Shown: positions 1 through 7,619, counted from the first letter of the stretch. The stretch is DNA of 15,896 nt from Sulfurimonas sp. (GCA_027083475.1 JALWON010000308.1:1-15896); one strand, 5' to 3'. Made by a program: numbers and translations. Notes: generated by a model from the letters alone, not told the origin.

Positions 1-47
1 CCATAAACCATGGTACCCAACAAAAGTAAAAGAGCAAAAAATCTCAC
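1..47 (-). CDS. 5' end of a secreted-protein gene (partial)
   Basis: A GTG start at 47-45 overlaps the TAG stop of the oligopeptidase gene by one base. It opens a frame that stays open to the window edge and encodes about 15 residues (MRFFALLLLLGTMVY). A basic residue followed by a run of Phe and Leu is what a signal peptide or lipoprotein leader looks like, so the product is probably exported. The one-base overlap and same strand suggest it is the next gene of the operon. No strong ribosome-binding site is visible, so it would depend on translational coupling. Too little is present to name a family, and an open frame of this length could occur by chance. Confidence 0.45.
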   Translation of the reverse strand, partial: MRFFALLLLLGTMVY

Positions 48-1996
48 TACTTGATGCCATTTAAACGCAAGAGTTGTTTCACATCTGCTTCTCTTCCCAT
101 GAGTGCTTCAAACAGAAGTTTCATACTTTGTGAGCCCCCTTGACTCAAAATAATATCTCTATACTTTTTTGCAGTTTCAGAGTGAAAGATGCCCTCATCC
201 ACTACAGCATAAAAAGCATCGGCACTCAAAACTTCTGCCCATTTATAACTATAATAGCCGGCAGCATACCCGCCACCAAAGATATGTGCAAAACCATTTT
301 GAAATTTATTGTACTCTGGTGTTTGAATGAGTGCTGTTTTTTTTCTAATCTCATTTAAAAGTGCTTGCACTGCTTCTCCTTGGTAGAGTTTAGAGTGGAG
401 TTTAAAGTCAAACATAGAAAATTCAAGCTGACGAAGCATACCCATAGCAGAGAGAAAATTTTTACTTTTAACAAGCTTTTCAATCATGCTATCTGGAAGG
501 ACTTCACCTGTTTTATAGTGATGGGCAAAGAGTTTAAGTACTTGTGGCTCATAAGCAAAATTTTCTAAAAATTGGGAAGGAAATTCTACTGCATCCCACT
601 CAACACCATTAACCCCACTTACTTCGTTCTCTTTTACACGACTTAAAAGATGATGAATTGCATGCCCCATCTCATGAAAGAGTGTAACAACATCATCATG
701 GCGTAAAAGAGAAGGATTCTCCTCTGTTGAGGCTGGAAAGTTACACACAACAAACGCAGAGGCGAGTTGTTCTTTGCCTTGCTCATCCGTGCAGTGTGCT
801 TGCCAGTTGTGCATCCATGCACCCCCGCGTTTAGATTCTCTTGCTTCTAAATCAAGGTAGAGTCTTGCCGTGAGTTTCTCTTCTACATAAACATCATAGG
901 CAGCTGCCTTGTTATCCCAAAGTATTTCCGCTGTTTTTTCAAAGTGTATAGCAAAAAGTTTTTCTAAAAAGTCAAACATACCATTGAGAACACTCTGTTG
1001 CTCAAAGTAGGGACGATACTCCTCTTCATCTATATCGTATTGTGCTTTTTTAAGTATTTCAGAGTAGTAGGCACTATCAAAACTTTGTATCTCTTTGTCT
1101 GTAATGGCTTGCAGTGCTTTGAGCTCATTTTTTGCTTGGGCTTGTGAATTTTTGATGAGTGCTTCTAAGAAGTTGATAACACTTGTTTCATTTTCTGCCA
1201 TTTTGGAAGCAAGAGAGTATTGTGCAAAATTCTCAAAGCCTAAGAGTTGGCTCATCTCGTGTTTCAAGCGTAAAATTTCATCTATGATGGAAGCATTTTC
1301 TGGGGCACGAGTCACATAGGCTTTATAGAGTGTTTCGCGTATCTTTTCATTTTTTCCATAGGTCATATAAGCAATGTAAGAGGGCATTTGCAGGGTGAAT
1401 TTGTACTTTGTAACTCCATCTTCTTCAAAGGCTGCTGCTTGTATATCACTCGATGGCAAACCTTCCACATCCGCTGCATTTTCAATAATATACTCAAAAG
1501 CATTTGTTGCGTTTAAAAGATTTTGAGAAAAATCATTGGAGAGTTCACTCAGTTTGATGTTGATTGCTTGGAGTCTTGCTTTTGTCGTTTCTTCTAAATG
1601 GGCACCGCTGAGTTCAAAGTTTTGAATGTTGAGCTCGAGGACTCTTTGTTGCTCGAGTGATAAGTGCTCCCTCTCATTGGCGAAGATAGTTTTATATGCG
1701 GAGTAAATTGCTAAATTTTGGGATAATTTTGTAGAGTACTCTGTTATAATAGGGAGTGATTGCGTATAGACTTCTTGCGTTTTTTCTGAGTTGTTTACTG
1801 CGTTGAGGTGTGAGAGAGGGGTGAAAAAGTGTTCTACATACTCCTCCATCATCTCGAGGGGTTTTACAAAATTTGCATAAGTTTTTTCTTTTATAGTTAA
1901 GAGTTGTGTTATTTTCTCTTCATTAGCATGTAGTTTTTGTTGTAAGTCGTTTACGAATGTATCTAAATGACATTCAAATTTTAAAAATTGTGGCAT
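47..1996 (-). CDS. M3-family zinc oligopeptidase (oligopeptidase A / PrlC-like)
   Basis: Predicted cytoplasmic metallopeptidase of the thimet/oligopeptidase A family (M3), which cuts short peptides such as degraded signal peptides and proteasome-like products. The 649-aa protein has the zinc motif HEMGH at about residues 441-445. The third zinc ligand is a Glu in the EFPSQ stretch near 471, about 30 residues on, as in the family. The C-terminal GGGYAAGYYSYKWAEV segment near 568-583 matches the conserved Gly/Tyr loop that binds substrate. No signal peptide is seen. A longer frame reaches 2059, but the ATG at 1996 is preferred: it lies 1 nt after the upstream stop (1998-2000), has GAGG just before it, and gives the family's normal N-terminus and length. 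It is the third gene of a minus-strand operon with a serine protease, which suggests a shared role in protein turnover. Confidence 0.9.
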   Translation of the reverse strand: MPQFLKFECHLDTFVNDLQQKLHANEEKITQLLTIKEKTYANFVKPLEMMEEYVEHFFTPLSHLNAVNNSEKTQEVYTQSLPIITEYSTKLSQNLAIYSAYKTIFANEREHLSLEQQRVLELNIQNFELSGAHLEETTKARLQAINIKLSELSNDFSQNLLNATNAFEYIIENAADVEGLPSSDIQAAAFEEDGVTKYKFTLQMPSYIAYMTYGKNEKIRETLYKAYVTRAPENASIIDEILRLKHEMSQLLGFENFAQYSLASKMAENETSVINFLEALIKNSQAQAKNELKALQAITDKEIQSFDSAYYSEILKKAQYDIDEEEYRPYFEQQSVLNGMFDFLEKLFAIHFEKTAEILWDNKAAAYDVYVEEKLTARLYLDLEARESKRGGAWMHNWQAHCTDEQGKEQLASAFVVCNFPASTEENPSLLRHDDVVTLFHEMGHAIHHLLSRVKENEVSGVNGVEWDAVEFPSQFLENFAYEPQVLKLFAHHYKTGEVLPDSMIEKLVKSKNFLSAMGMLRQLEFSMFDFKLHSKLYQGEAVQALLNEIRKKTALIQTPEYNKFQNGFAHIFGGGYAAGYYSYKWAEVLSADAFYAVVDEGIFHSETAKKYRDIILSQGGSQSMKLLFEALMGREADVKQLLRLNGIK

Positions 1997-1997
1997 A

Positions 1998-3086
1998 TTA
2001 ATCCTCTGCATCTTTTTTTTGTTTAATAGCTCCAAATTCATTGATGAGAATATCATCATATTTGTTGGAGTAGTGTATGAGCCTTTCTAAGGCAGTTTTT
2101 CCCTCTGTGTAGGTTAAGGATGAATCAACAATGAGATAAGAGAGATAAATACTGTTTTCATTAATCGAAAATTGTAAGTAAGAAAATTTTTCATTTTCTT
2201 GGAGGAGGTAGTCATAGACTTTGTCAATGTTTTGACTCGGAATAGCACACAGTTTTGTATCTCCAATAATAATGCCATTTTCATAGTAGTTAATCTCAAT
2301 GCGGGCACTCCCCTCATCAATACGCCATGAAGATTGACTTCTGCGTGCAAGGGTGACATTGACATGAAGTGCTGTTAAAATTTCTTCTAAAAGTTTGGTT
2401 GCTCCTGTGGGTTTATACCCTTTTCTTCTGAGCTTTGCGACTTCTAGTTTGACACCACACTCTGGGCAGTAATCTTTTTGGATACTCTTCTCATCTATGA
2501 GATTTTTACAGGAGGGGCATTTTATGATGGCTTGTGATGTTTGCGCTTGAAATTTTTCTATTGCTTCTTTGACATAAAAATAGGGCAAAGAAAAGCCGAG
2601 ATTGTTGGCATTTTGGATGATGAAGGTATTGACCCCGATGACTTCTCCATCAGCATTGAGGAGTGGTCCTCCACTGTTTCCAGGGTTGATGGCAGCATCA
2701 ATTTGGATATATTCTAAATCATCTTGGAGTCGAGAGGCACGAGAGACGATGCCCTCAGTCGCTGTGTAGTTGAGCCCATAGGGATGCCCAATGGCAATGG
2801 TGCTATCACCATCTTGCACAATTTTGTCTGTTAAAACAAAGGGTTTACTTGGTGTTTGAAAAGTATAGCGAATAAATGCAAGGTCATAAAAGGGGTCATC
2901 ATAGATGACAGAAACAATGCTTCTTTTGATAATTTTTGAGCTTATGACAACCTCTTTGAGTCCACTTACAACATGAGAATTTGTGATGATTAAATCCCCA
3001 ATTACAAAGCCTGTTCCACTTCCATAAGGTGTCATGATTTGAATAATGTTTTCAATGTATTCATCTAAAATAAGCTGTGTATTCAT
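1998..3086 (-). CDS. HtrA-type serine protease with zinc ribbon and chaperone-like C-terminus
   Basis: A 362-aa trypsin-like serine protease. The catalytic triad is readable: His38 (ITNSHVVSG), Asp68 (FYDLAFIRY) and Ser138 (NPGNSGGPL). The protease domain covers about residues 20-180. In place of the PDZ domain of DegP/DegS there is a four-cysteine zinc ribbon (C190, C193, C207, C210). After it comes a C-terminal domain of about 130 residues (230-355) whose pattern, LLEEILTAL at the start and a YLSYLIVDSS strand followed by a long helix, resembles YbjN/CesT secretion-chaperone folds. There is no signal peptide or membrane segment, so it probably acts in the cytoplasm, unlike classical HtrA. 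The start ATG shares one base with the upstream stop (TAATG) and has GAGGAAA before it. The protease call is secure. The C-terminal fold is a guess from pattern. Confidence 0.85.
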   Translation of the reverse strand: MNTQLILDEYIENIIQIMTPYGSGTGFVIGDLIITNSHVVSGLKEVVISSKIIKRSIVSVIYDDPFYDLAFIRYTFQTPSKPFVLTDKIVQDGDSTIAIGHPYGLNYTATEGIVSRASRLQDDLEYIQIDAAINPGNSGGPLLNADGEVIGVNTFIIQNANNLGFSLPYFYVKEAIEKFQAQTSQAIIKCPSCKNLIDEKSIQKDYCPECGVKLEVAKLRRKGYKPTGATKLLEEILTALHVNVTLARRSQSSWRIDEGSARIEINYYENGIIIGDTKLCAIPSQNIDKVYDYLLQENEKFSYLQFSINENSIYLSYLIVDSSLTYTEGKTALERLIHYSNKYDDILINEFGAIKQKKDAED

Positions 3087-4399
3087 TAGATTTCCTCAAA
3101 ATTGAGATTTTGAATTTGCAGATAAAAGCTATTGTTAAAGTCATTAAGGGAGCTAAAATTCAGTTCAGGAGTGAAGTTCTCAAGTGCTTTATAACGATTT
3201 TGATAGTTCTGAATCACAGTTTCAATCTTTGCAATGATGGCTTTTTTCATGAGTGTCTGTGTTTGTGGATTGGCGAGTGGTTTGTATGCGAGTTTTTCAA
3301 AAAAATCAGGATTTTGTACTTCTACTAAAATATGCAGCAGTTCACGAAGTACAGGATTTAAACCGTAGTTATAGAGGGTATAAAACGCAATATATTTATA
3401 AATTGTTGGGATGATTTGATTGTATCTGTTGTTTTTATACCATCTGATTTTATTTAAAGAGTCGTTGATGAAGGTAATGATGTCTTCATAGGAGGATTTT
3501 TCTGTTGGATTAAAGGTATAGTTTGCATTATAAAAATTTGCTGCAAACTCTTTGAGAGAAATTTTTTCTAGTTTCTCTATATACTCTTTTATCTCTTCAT
3601 TTTTAAACTCTATGTTTGCATTGTCCTGTGCAAAATAATCTAAGATTGTCTTTGAGAGTTCTTGTGCAATTGTGTATTTTGGAACAAGCAGATAATCAAT
3701 CTTAAACAGGAGATGTAAGAAGATAAAAGCCTGCATGGAGGCATTGTCATTGGAGGGAAGGTGTGTGATTTTCTCTTTGGCTTCTTGTATCCATTGCTGT
3801 AAAAAATCATACTTTATGGCGACCTCTTTTGGATCGAGTTTTGTAATGTGTGCAATGTCCTCTAAGACAATATTTGAAAATTCACTTGCGATATGTTCTT
3901 TGTCATAATCCCCATTGAGGGCAATTTCTCTGAGCGGAAAAAAGATTTTTTGCGGACTCATGGTAATGTTGTCAAGGTAGAGTTTGAGTTTTACATAGGT
4001 GTCATCTGTAAAGTAGTATGCATAGGTGAGTTGGTAGTTACGTTCGAGTATATAGCGTTTGAGTGCAACATTGGCAAGGGCTTTTTTGAGTAGAATTACT
4101 TCTGCATGCAAATGCTCTTTGGTGATAGTGCCTGTAACCTTGGCAGTTCCTTGATAGATGCTAAATTGCAGTGTCTCATCTACTCTTTTATAAACAATAT
4201 TTTGGTTGGATTTTTCATCTGTAAAATTCATTAAAGATTCAAAAAAAAGCTCATAGCCTTTGAGAATTTCTTGATTTTCAAAGCTTGAAGAAGATGCTAA
4301 AAAAAGTGCTTCTTCTTGTGGGGCTATTTTTGCATTAATCCCACGACCAAAAGTATGTTGTAATGTTTGTGTTGTTTGAAAAAAGTCTAACCAGCTCAT
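3086..4399 (-). CDS. Uncharacterised 437-aa protein, first gene of protease operon
   Basis: I do not recognise a named family. The protein has no signal peptide, membrane segment or clear catalytic motif and looks cytoplasmic. The N-terminal third (about 70-175) contains a stretch, LERNYQLTYAYYFTDD followed by VKLKLYLDN and a helix, that recalls the YbjN/CesT chaperone-like fold suspected at the C-terminus of the next gene. The remainder is largely alpha-helical and rich in Asn, Tyr, Lys and Glu. Its stop overlaps the serine protease start by one base, so the two are probably translated together and may form a complex, for example an adaptor with its protease. The start ATG at 4399 is the first in frame and lies about 20 nt downstream of a predicted start site. 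The ribosome-binding site (GTGAG) is modest. Confidence 0.7.
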   Translation of the reverse strand: MSWLDFFQTTQTLQHTFGRGINAKIAPQEEALFLASSSSFENQEILKGYELFFESLMNFTDEKSNQNIVYKRVDETLQFSIYQGTAKVTGTITKEHLHAEVILLKKALANVALKRYILERNYQLTYAYYFTDDTYVKLKLYLDNITMSPQKIFFPLREIALNGDYDKEHIASEFSNIVLEDIAHITKLDPKEVAIKYDFLQQWIQEAKEKITHLPSNDNASMQAFIFLHLLFKIDYLLVPKYTIAQELSKTILDYFAQDNANIEFKNEEIKEYIEKLEKISLKEFAANFYNANYTFNPTEKSSYEDIITFINDSLNKIRWYKNNRYNQIIPTIYKYIAFYTLYNYGLNPVLRELLHILVEVQNPDFFEKLAYKPLANPQTQTLMKKAIIAKIETVIQNYQNRYKALENFTPELNFSSLNDFNNSFYLQIQNLNFEEI

Positions 4400-4425
4400 A
4401 AACTCACTTGATTTTAAAGTGCCGT

Positions 4426-4431
4426 ATTATA
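4426..4431 (-). promoter_or_regulatory. -10 element (TATAAT) of the protease operon
   Basis: On the minus strand a perfect TATAAT occupies 4431-4426, which would start transcription near 4419, about 20 nt before the ATG at 4399. There is no good TTGACA at the usual distance, which is normal for Campylobacterota promoters. Its -35 region falls inside the porin terminator hairpin. Confidence 0.6.
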
Positions 4432-4444
4432 GTGTAGGAAAGGA

Positions 4445-4482
4445 AAAAAGCAAAGTCAAGGAGAAGGAAAACTTTGCTTTTT
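4445..4482 (-). terminator. Rho-independent terminator of the porin gene
   Basis: A 12-bp perfect stem (4445-4456 paired with 4471-4482, core AAAGCAAAGT/ACTTTGCTTT) encloses a 14-nt purine-rich loop. It lies 20 nt beyond the porin stop. Read on the minus strand, the second arm runs into a T tract. The A/T-rich ends also give a T tract on the plus strand, but no plus-strand gene ends nearby. Confidence 0.8.
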
Positions 4483-4502
4483 ATATGAAATTTGTTTTGA
4501 AA

Positions 4503-5780
4503 CTATTTTGTAGAGAATTTATAATCGAGCATAAACCAAACTTTGTCTACATCTGTTACATAACCATCAACTTTTCCTTTTGAGTAAGCTGCATATTTGA
4601 TAAGACCTTTTAAGTTTTTCACACCCGGAATTTTATTGACATAGACTGCATCAAATTCAGAACCTAAATCATCACTTGTCCCAGTACCTGCACTCATCAC
4701 TTTGTCCGCTGTAAAAGTATGATACACCGCTAAAAGTTTTCCAAAACCTTTTGCTTTATAGCCTAAACGCACATTTGCATCTTTTAAACCACCTGAAGGA
4801 GTACTTAAAAATTTATCTGCCCAACCATTAAACTTATGGTTTGTCCCAAATGGTGTAGCAAAAGCAGTTTTGCCATCAGTTCCTGTGGTACCACTTAAAA
4901 ATTCATAATTGACACCTGCTAAGATACCAGAGATATTTGCCCCTAAGTCTAAGTTGTAGTAGTATGCATCAGCATTAAAGTCACCTGGAGTTCTACTATT
5001 ATCTATAGAAGCATCTTTTTGTTTTGCATATTCTACACGGTAGTTGAGTTTTGCACCTGCAAAAGTTGGTTTTCCTGTAAGTGCTACACCATATGTATCA
5101 GAACCATAGTAAAGGGCAGTATTTTTTTCTGTTGCCAATATATAGTCATATGCAGTAATTGTAAGCATATTATTGACTTTGTAATTTGCATGTAAAATAT
5201 AGCTTTCTAAATCAGATGATGGTGTATCTTTAATTCCCTCTGTCCCATAGACATAGGCACCAATGAGTGTTAAATTTTTTACAGAGCTGTTAATAGCAAC
5301 TGCTGCATCAAAAGTTTGAATCATTTGTCTCCAGTTGACAGAACCTATAAATCTTTGATTATCAAGGTTTACCTCTTGACGCCCTACACGTAAGAGTGTA
5401 TTTGCCGCAGCAATCTTGTAATCAATATAGGCTTGTGTTAAACGTGCTTGACGAGGATCAACAATTTTGTCATATCCTGTTTGTCCGTTTGAAGTACTGT
5501 TGTATTTTCCTGAGATATTGTTTACTGACATTCCTTCTACAAATGTACTTAAACCATGAACACCAAATAAATCAGCACCAACACCGATTCTTGTACGAAC
5601 AGTAAAGGCACTTGCACTCTTTGTTGTAGCACTATTTGTATCTGCCGATTCATAACGAGGACGAATTTCACCTTTTACCTTAATGTTATCTAAAACATTT
5701 ATTCCATCAGCACTTGCACTTACACTTAACCCACCGATAACTAATGGCAATGCCGCCATTGAAAGTAACATTTTTTTCAT
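4503..5780 (-). CDS. Outer-membrane beta-barrel porin (alginate-export/Opr-like)
   Basis: A 425-aa precursor with a clear Sec signal peptide (MKKMLLSMAALPLVIGG..., probable cleavage after SASA at about residue 24). After it come many alternating hydrophobic strands and aromatic-girdle residues, as in a transmembrane beta-barrel. The segment LRVGRQEVNLDNQRFIG (about 130-146) followed by NWRQMIQTFDA matches the hallmark of alginate-export-type and related Opr-family porins. The C-terminus (VWFMLDYKFSTK) is a typical last strand. It probably lets small solutes or anions through the outer membrane; the substrate cannot be read from sequence. ATAAGGAT just before the ATG is a good ribosome-binding site. 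The gene is monocistronic, with a terminator after it. It shares its upstream region and an FNR-like box with the divergent regulator gene, so it is probably controlled by that regulator. Confidence 0.85.
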   Translation of the reverse strand: MKKMLLSMAALPLVIGGLSVSASADGINVLDNIKVKGEIRPRYESADTNSATTKSASAFTVRTRIGVGADLFGVHGLSTFVEGMSVNNISGKYNSTSNGQTGYDKIVDPRQARLTQAYIDYKIAAANTLLRVGRQEVNLDNQRFIGSVNWRQMIQTFDAAVAINSSVKNLTLIGAYVYGTEGIKDTPSSDLESYILHANYKVNNMLTITAYDYILATEKNTALYYGSDTYGVALTGKPTFAGAKLNYRVEYAKQKDASIDNSRTPGDFNADAYYYNLDLGANISGILAGVNYEFLSGTTGTDGKTAFATPFGTNHKFNGWADKFLSTPSGGLKDANVRLGYKAKGFGKLLAVYHTFTADKVMSAGTGTSDDLGSEFDAVYVNKIPGVKNLKGLIKYAAYSKGKVDGYVTDVDKVWFMLDYKFSTK

Positions 5781-5810
5781 TTTCTATCCTTATGTAATAT
5801 ATCAAGGAGA

Positions 5811-5819
5811 AGTATAACA
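5811..5819 (-). promoter_or_regulatory. Extended -10 of the porin promoter
   Basis: On the minus strand TGTTATACT (5819-5811) is an extended -10 (TGnTATACT). The predicted start is near 5804, which leaves a leader of about 24 nt containing the AAGGAT ribosome-binding site. The centre of the FNR-like box (5845.5) lies 41.5 bp upstream, the classical class II activator position. Confidence 0.65.
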
Positions 5820-5838
5820 CTTCTATTTTCAAATTATT

Positions 5839-5852
5839 TTGACATAAATCAA
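5839..5852. promoter_or_regulatory. FNR-like box shared by porin and regulator promoters
   Basis: TTGACATAAATCAA matches the Fnr-family consensus TTGAT-N4-ATCAA with one mismatch. It sits between two divergent extended -10 elements at about equal distance (29.5 bp to the porin -10, 28.5 bp to the regulator -10). It could therefore activate both promoters at about -41.5. The adjoining gene encodes a Crp/Fnr-family protein, the obvious candidate to bind it. The box recurs before napA with 16 of 19 bases identical. Confidence 0.75.
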
Positions 5853-5870
5853 GAAAAACTTAAAATATTT

Positions 5871-5879
5871 TGATATTAT
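5871..5879 (+). promoter_or_regulatory. Extended -10 of the regulator promoter
   Basis: TGATATTAT (5871-5879) is an extended -10. The start site expected 6-8 nt beyond it falls at about 5885-5887, at or next to the ATG (5887). The message would therefore be leaderless. The FNR-like box is centred about 40.5 bp upstream, consistent with autoregulation. Confidence 0.6.
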
Positions 5880-5886
5880 TTTACTA

Positions 5887-6555
5887 ATGATTCGTATAAA
5901 AGATAAAATTAAATTATTGGATTTTTTTAATATTTTGAGTGAAGATGAAGTAGATGTCTTACAAGGAATCTCAAAAATCACGACATATCCTGAGGGGTAT
6001 ACTCTTTATTATGAAGAGGAAGTGAAAGATGCTATGTACTTTTTACTTGAAGGTGTGGCAAAAGCCTATAAAGTAGATAGACAGGATAATGAGATTTTTT
6101 TGAATTATATCTATGAAAACACTTTAATCTCAGAAATTTCTTCATTAAATGAGACACAAATCACATGTTTGTCTAATGTTGAATTTATTAAAGATAGTAT
6201 GGTTTTAGAAATTAATTATCGTGCATTTCAAGAGTATTTTATTCAAACGCATATTTTAACTATTCAATTTTTAGATGAAATCTTGCGGAGAAATAAACAA
6301 CTCTATTGTATAATAGACAGAGAAATAGTCTTTGATGCCATGGCAAAAGTTGCTTATAGTCTCTATGACGATTTAGAAATGTTCAACAAATTAAAAAGAC
6401 AAGAAGTAGCAAATATGCTGCATATTCAACCAGCAACACTCTCTCGAGTACTGAAAAAACTCCTCCGTCAAAATATTATTGCTGTGGAGACAACAACTAT
6501 TAGCATTTTACAAAGAGATGCATTAAAGAAAATTTTTAGCGGGGTAAGTGAATGA
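5887..6555 (+). CDS. Crp/Fnr-family transcriptional regulator
   Basis: A 222-aa regulator with an N-terminal cyclic-nucleotide-type sensor barrel (about 15-110; note PEGYTLYYEEE and YFLLEGVAKAYK), a long dimerisation helix (about 115-145) and a C-terminal winged helix-turn-helix (about 168-205). The recognition helix reads IQPATLSRVLKKL (180-192). Ser-Arg is kept as in Fnr, but the Glu of the Fnr VETISR motif is replaced by Ala. The only cysteines are C94 and C141, so the N-terminal cysteine set that holds Fnr's iron-sulphur cluster is absent and the signal must differ (NO, nitrate state or haem, as in Dnr/NnrR/NssR types). The ATG has no ribosome-binding site and lies at the predicted transcription start. 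It overlaps the P-box sensor gene by 4 nt and probably controls the porin, itself and nap. Confidence 0.9.
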   Translation: MIRIKDKIKLLDFFNILSEDEVDVLQGISKITTYPEGYTLYYEEEVKDAMYFLLEGVAKAYKVDRQDNEIFLNYIYENTLISEISSLNETQITCLSNVEFIKDSMVLEINYRAFQEYFIQTHILTIQFLDEILRRNKQLYCIIDREIVFDAMAKVAYSLYDDLEMFNKLKRQEVANMLHIQPATLSRVLKKLLRQNIIAVETTTISILQRDALKKIFSGVSE

Positions 6556-7571
6556 TTAAAAATAATCTTAAAATATCAACCAAAATAAAAATATACGGTT
6601 TAATCCTTATTTCACTGATGATGCTCGCTATCATGGTGACTATCTATTTTAATAACAAAAATGTGAACGATTCTCTTTTAATTAATATCGCTGGACAACA
6701 AAGAATGCTGACACAAAAGATTTCAAAAGATATTTTTTATATTTACGAGAGTAAAGAAAAAAGTTATGAATCTTTAGACTCTTCTATACAAAAGTTTATC
6801 TCTAATTATGAGTATATTAAAAGTAGGGAAGAGATTCAGGAGATACTACAAGATAAAAATTCAAAAATCTTTGTACAAATGCGAAGGATAGAACTTTTAT
6901 GGGCAGATTTTATAAAAAATGTGAATGATTTTAAAGTCACAATGAATTTACCAAATCACAAAGAAAAAGTAAGAGAGATGCTAAGAAGCATTTATGAAGA
7001 GAGTAGTGTGTTGCTCGTTGAGGTTAATAACCTTGTGACATTATTGACCATACGCAATGAAAATAAAAATTATCATATAAAAAATCTTCAATATACAGCA
7101 GCCTTTTTACTCTTGGTACTTATGTTTTACATTGTTGCGCAACTCAAACATATAGAAAATAATGCACACTCCTTTATGGAGTACTCCAAACACTTAGCTG
7201 CTTCATCAGATATGCTCCATATAGAGCCTATTCATGAAAAAGCAGAAGAGGAGTTACTTGAGATGGATGAAGTTGTGCAATCTTTTGCAAACAAGATTAA
7301 CTCTGCCATTGCGTTTTCCAATGAAGCACTTGCTCAATCAGAACAAGCATCTGGAAAACTCGAAGAGATTAGCGGTGAATTTGAACATTTACTTGACGAA
7401 CTCTCTCATCACTCTGATGTGACAGAACATTTAAGTAATAGTGAAGATATTATGATTGAATCCACAGAAGAGCTCATAAACTCTACAAAAAAGCTCCATA
7501 CACTTAAAAAAGAGCTCGATAAAATTCTTTTACAGTGTAACCCTAAAACACTCAAAGGATTAAAATCTTAA
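6552..7571 (+). CDS. Membrane sensor with NarX/PilJ-type P-box domain and no kinase
   Basis: A 339-aa inner-membrane protein with one transmembrane helix at about 14-33, a periplasmic helical domain (34-177), a second transmembrane helix at about 179-197 and a cytoplasmic, largely coiled-coil tail (200-325). Just after the first helix, INIAGQQRMLTQKISKD (44-60) closely follows the P-box of NarX/NarQ nitrate sensors (INxAGxLRMxxYRL) and the PilJ-type chemoreceptor N-domain. It may therefore bind nitrate or nitrite in the periplasm. I see no histidine kinase, GGDEF, HD-GYP or chemoreceptor hairpin after the tail, and the protein ends normally, so it does not look truncated. The start ATGA overlaps the regulator stop, so both are made from one message. 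Inference: it signals to, or sequesters, the Crp/Fnr protein directly. Confidence 0.75.
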   Translation: MIKNNLKISTKIKIYGLILISLMMLAIMVTIYFNNKNVNDSLLINIAGQQRMLTQKISKDIFYIYESKEKSYESLDSSIQKFISNYEYIKSREEIQEILQDKNSKIFVQMRRIELLWADFIKNVNDFKVTMNLPNHKEKVREMLRSIYEESSVLLVEVNNLVTLLTIRNENKNYHIKNLQYTAAFLLLVLMFYIVAQLKHIENNAHSFMEYSKHLAASSDMLHIEPIHEKAEEELLEMDEVVQSFANKINSAIAFSNEALAQSEQASGKLEEISGEFEHLLDELSHHSDVTEHLSNSEDIMIESTEELINSTKKLHTLKKELDKILLQCNPKTLKGLKS

Positions 7572-7586
7572 AATAAAATTTACTTT

Positions 7587-7600
7587 TTGACCTACATCAA
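7587..7600. promoter_or_regulatory. FNR-like box of the nap operon
   Basis: TTGACCTACATCAA, centred at 7593.5, has the same half-sites as the box at 5839-5852 (TTGAC and ATCAA). The surrounding bases also agree: TTTTGAC-n-TA-n-ATCAA-n-AA is shared. It lies 29.5 bp before the extended -10 at 7620-7628, which puts it at about -41.5, an activator position. Confidence 0.75.
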
Positions 7601-7619
7601 AAATTATAGTTTATAATGA

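Noticed and set aside
2000..2059. Longer N-terminus for the M3 oligopeptidase
   Set aside because: It would overlap the serine protease gene by about 60 bases; the ATG at 1996 has a ribosome-binding site and gives the usual family start.
7612..7617. Perfect TATAAT before napA as the main -10
   Set aside because: It would centre the FNR-like box at about -30.5, a blocking position, whereas TGATAGTAT at 7620-7628 repeats the spacing of the other two promoters. It could still be a second, repressible promoter.
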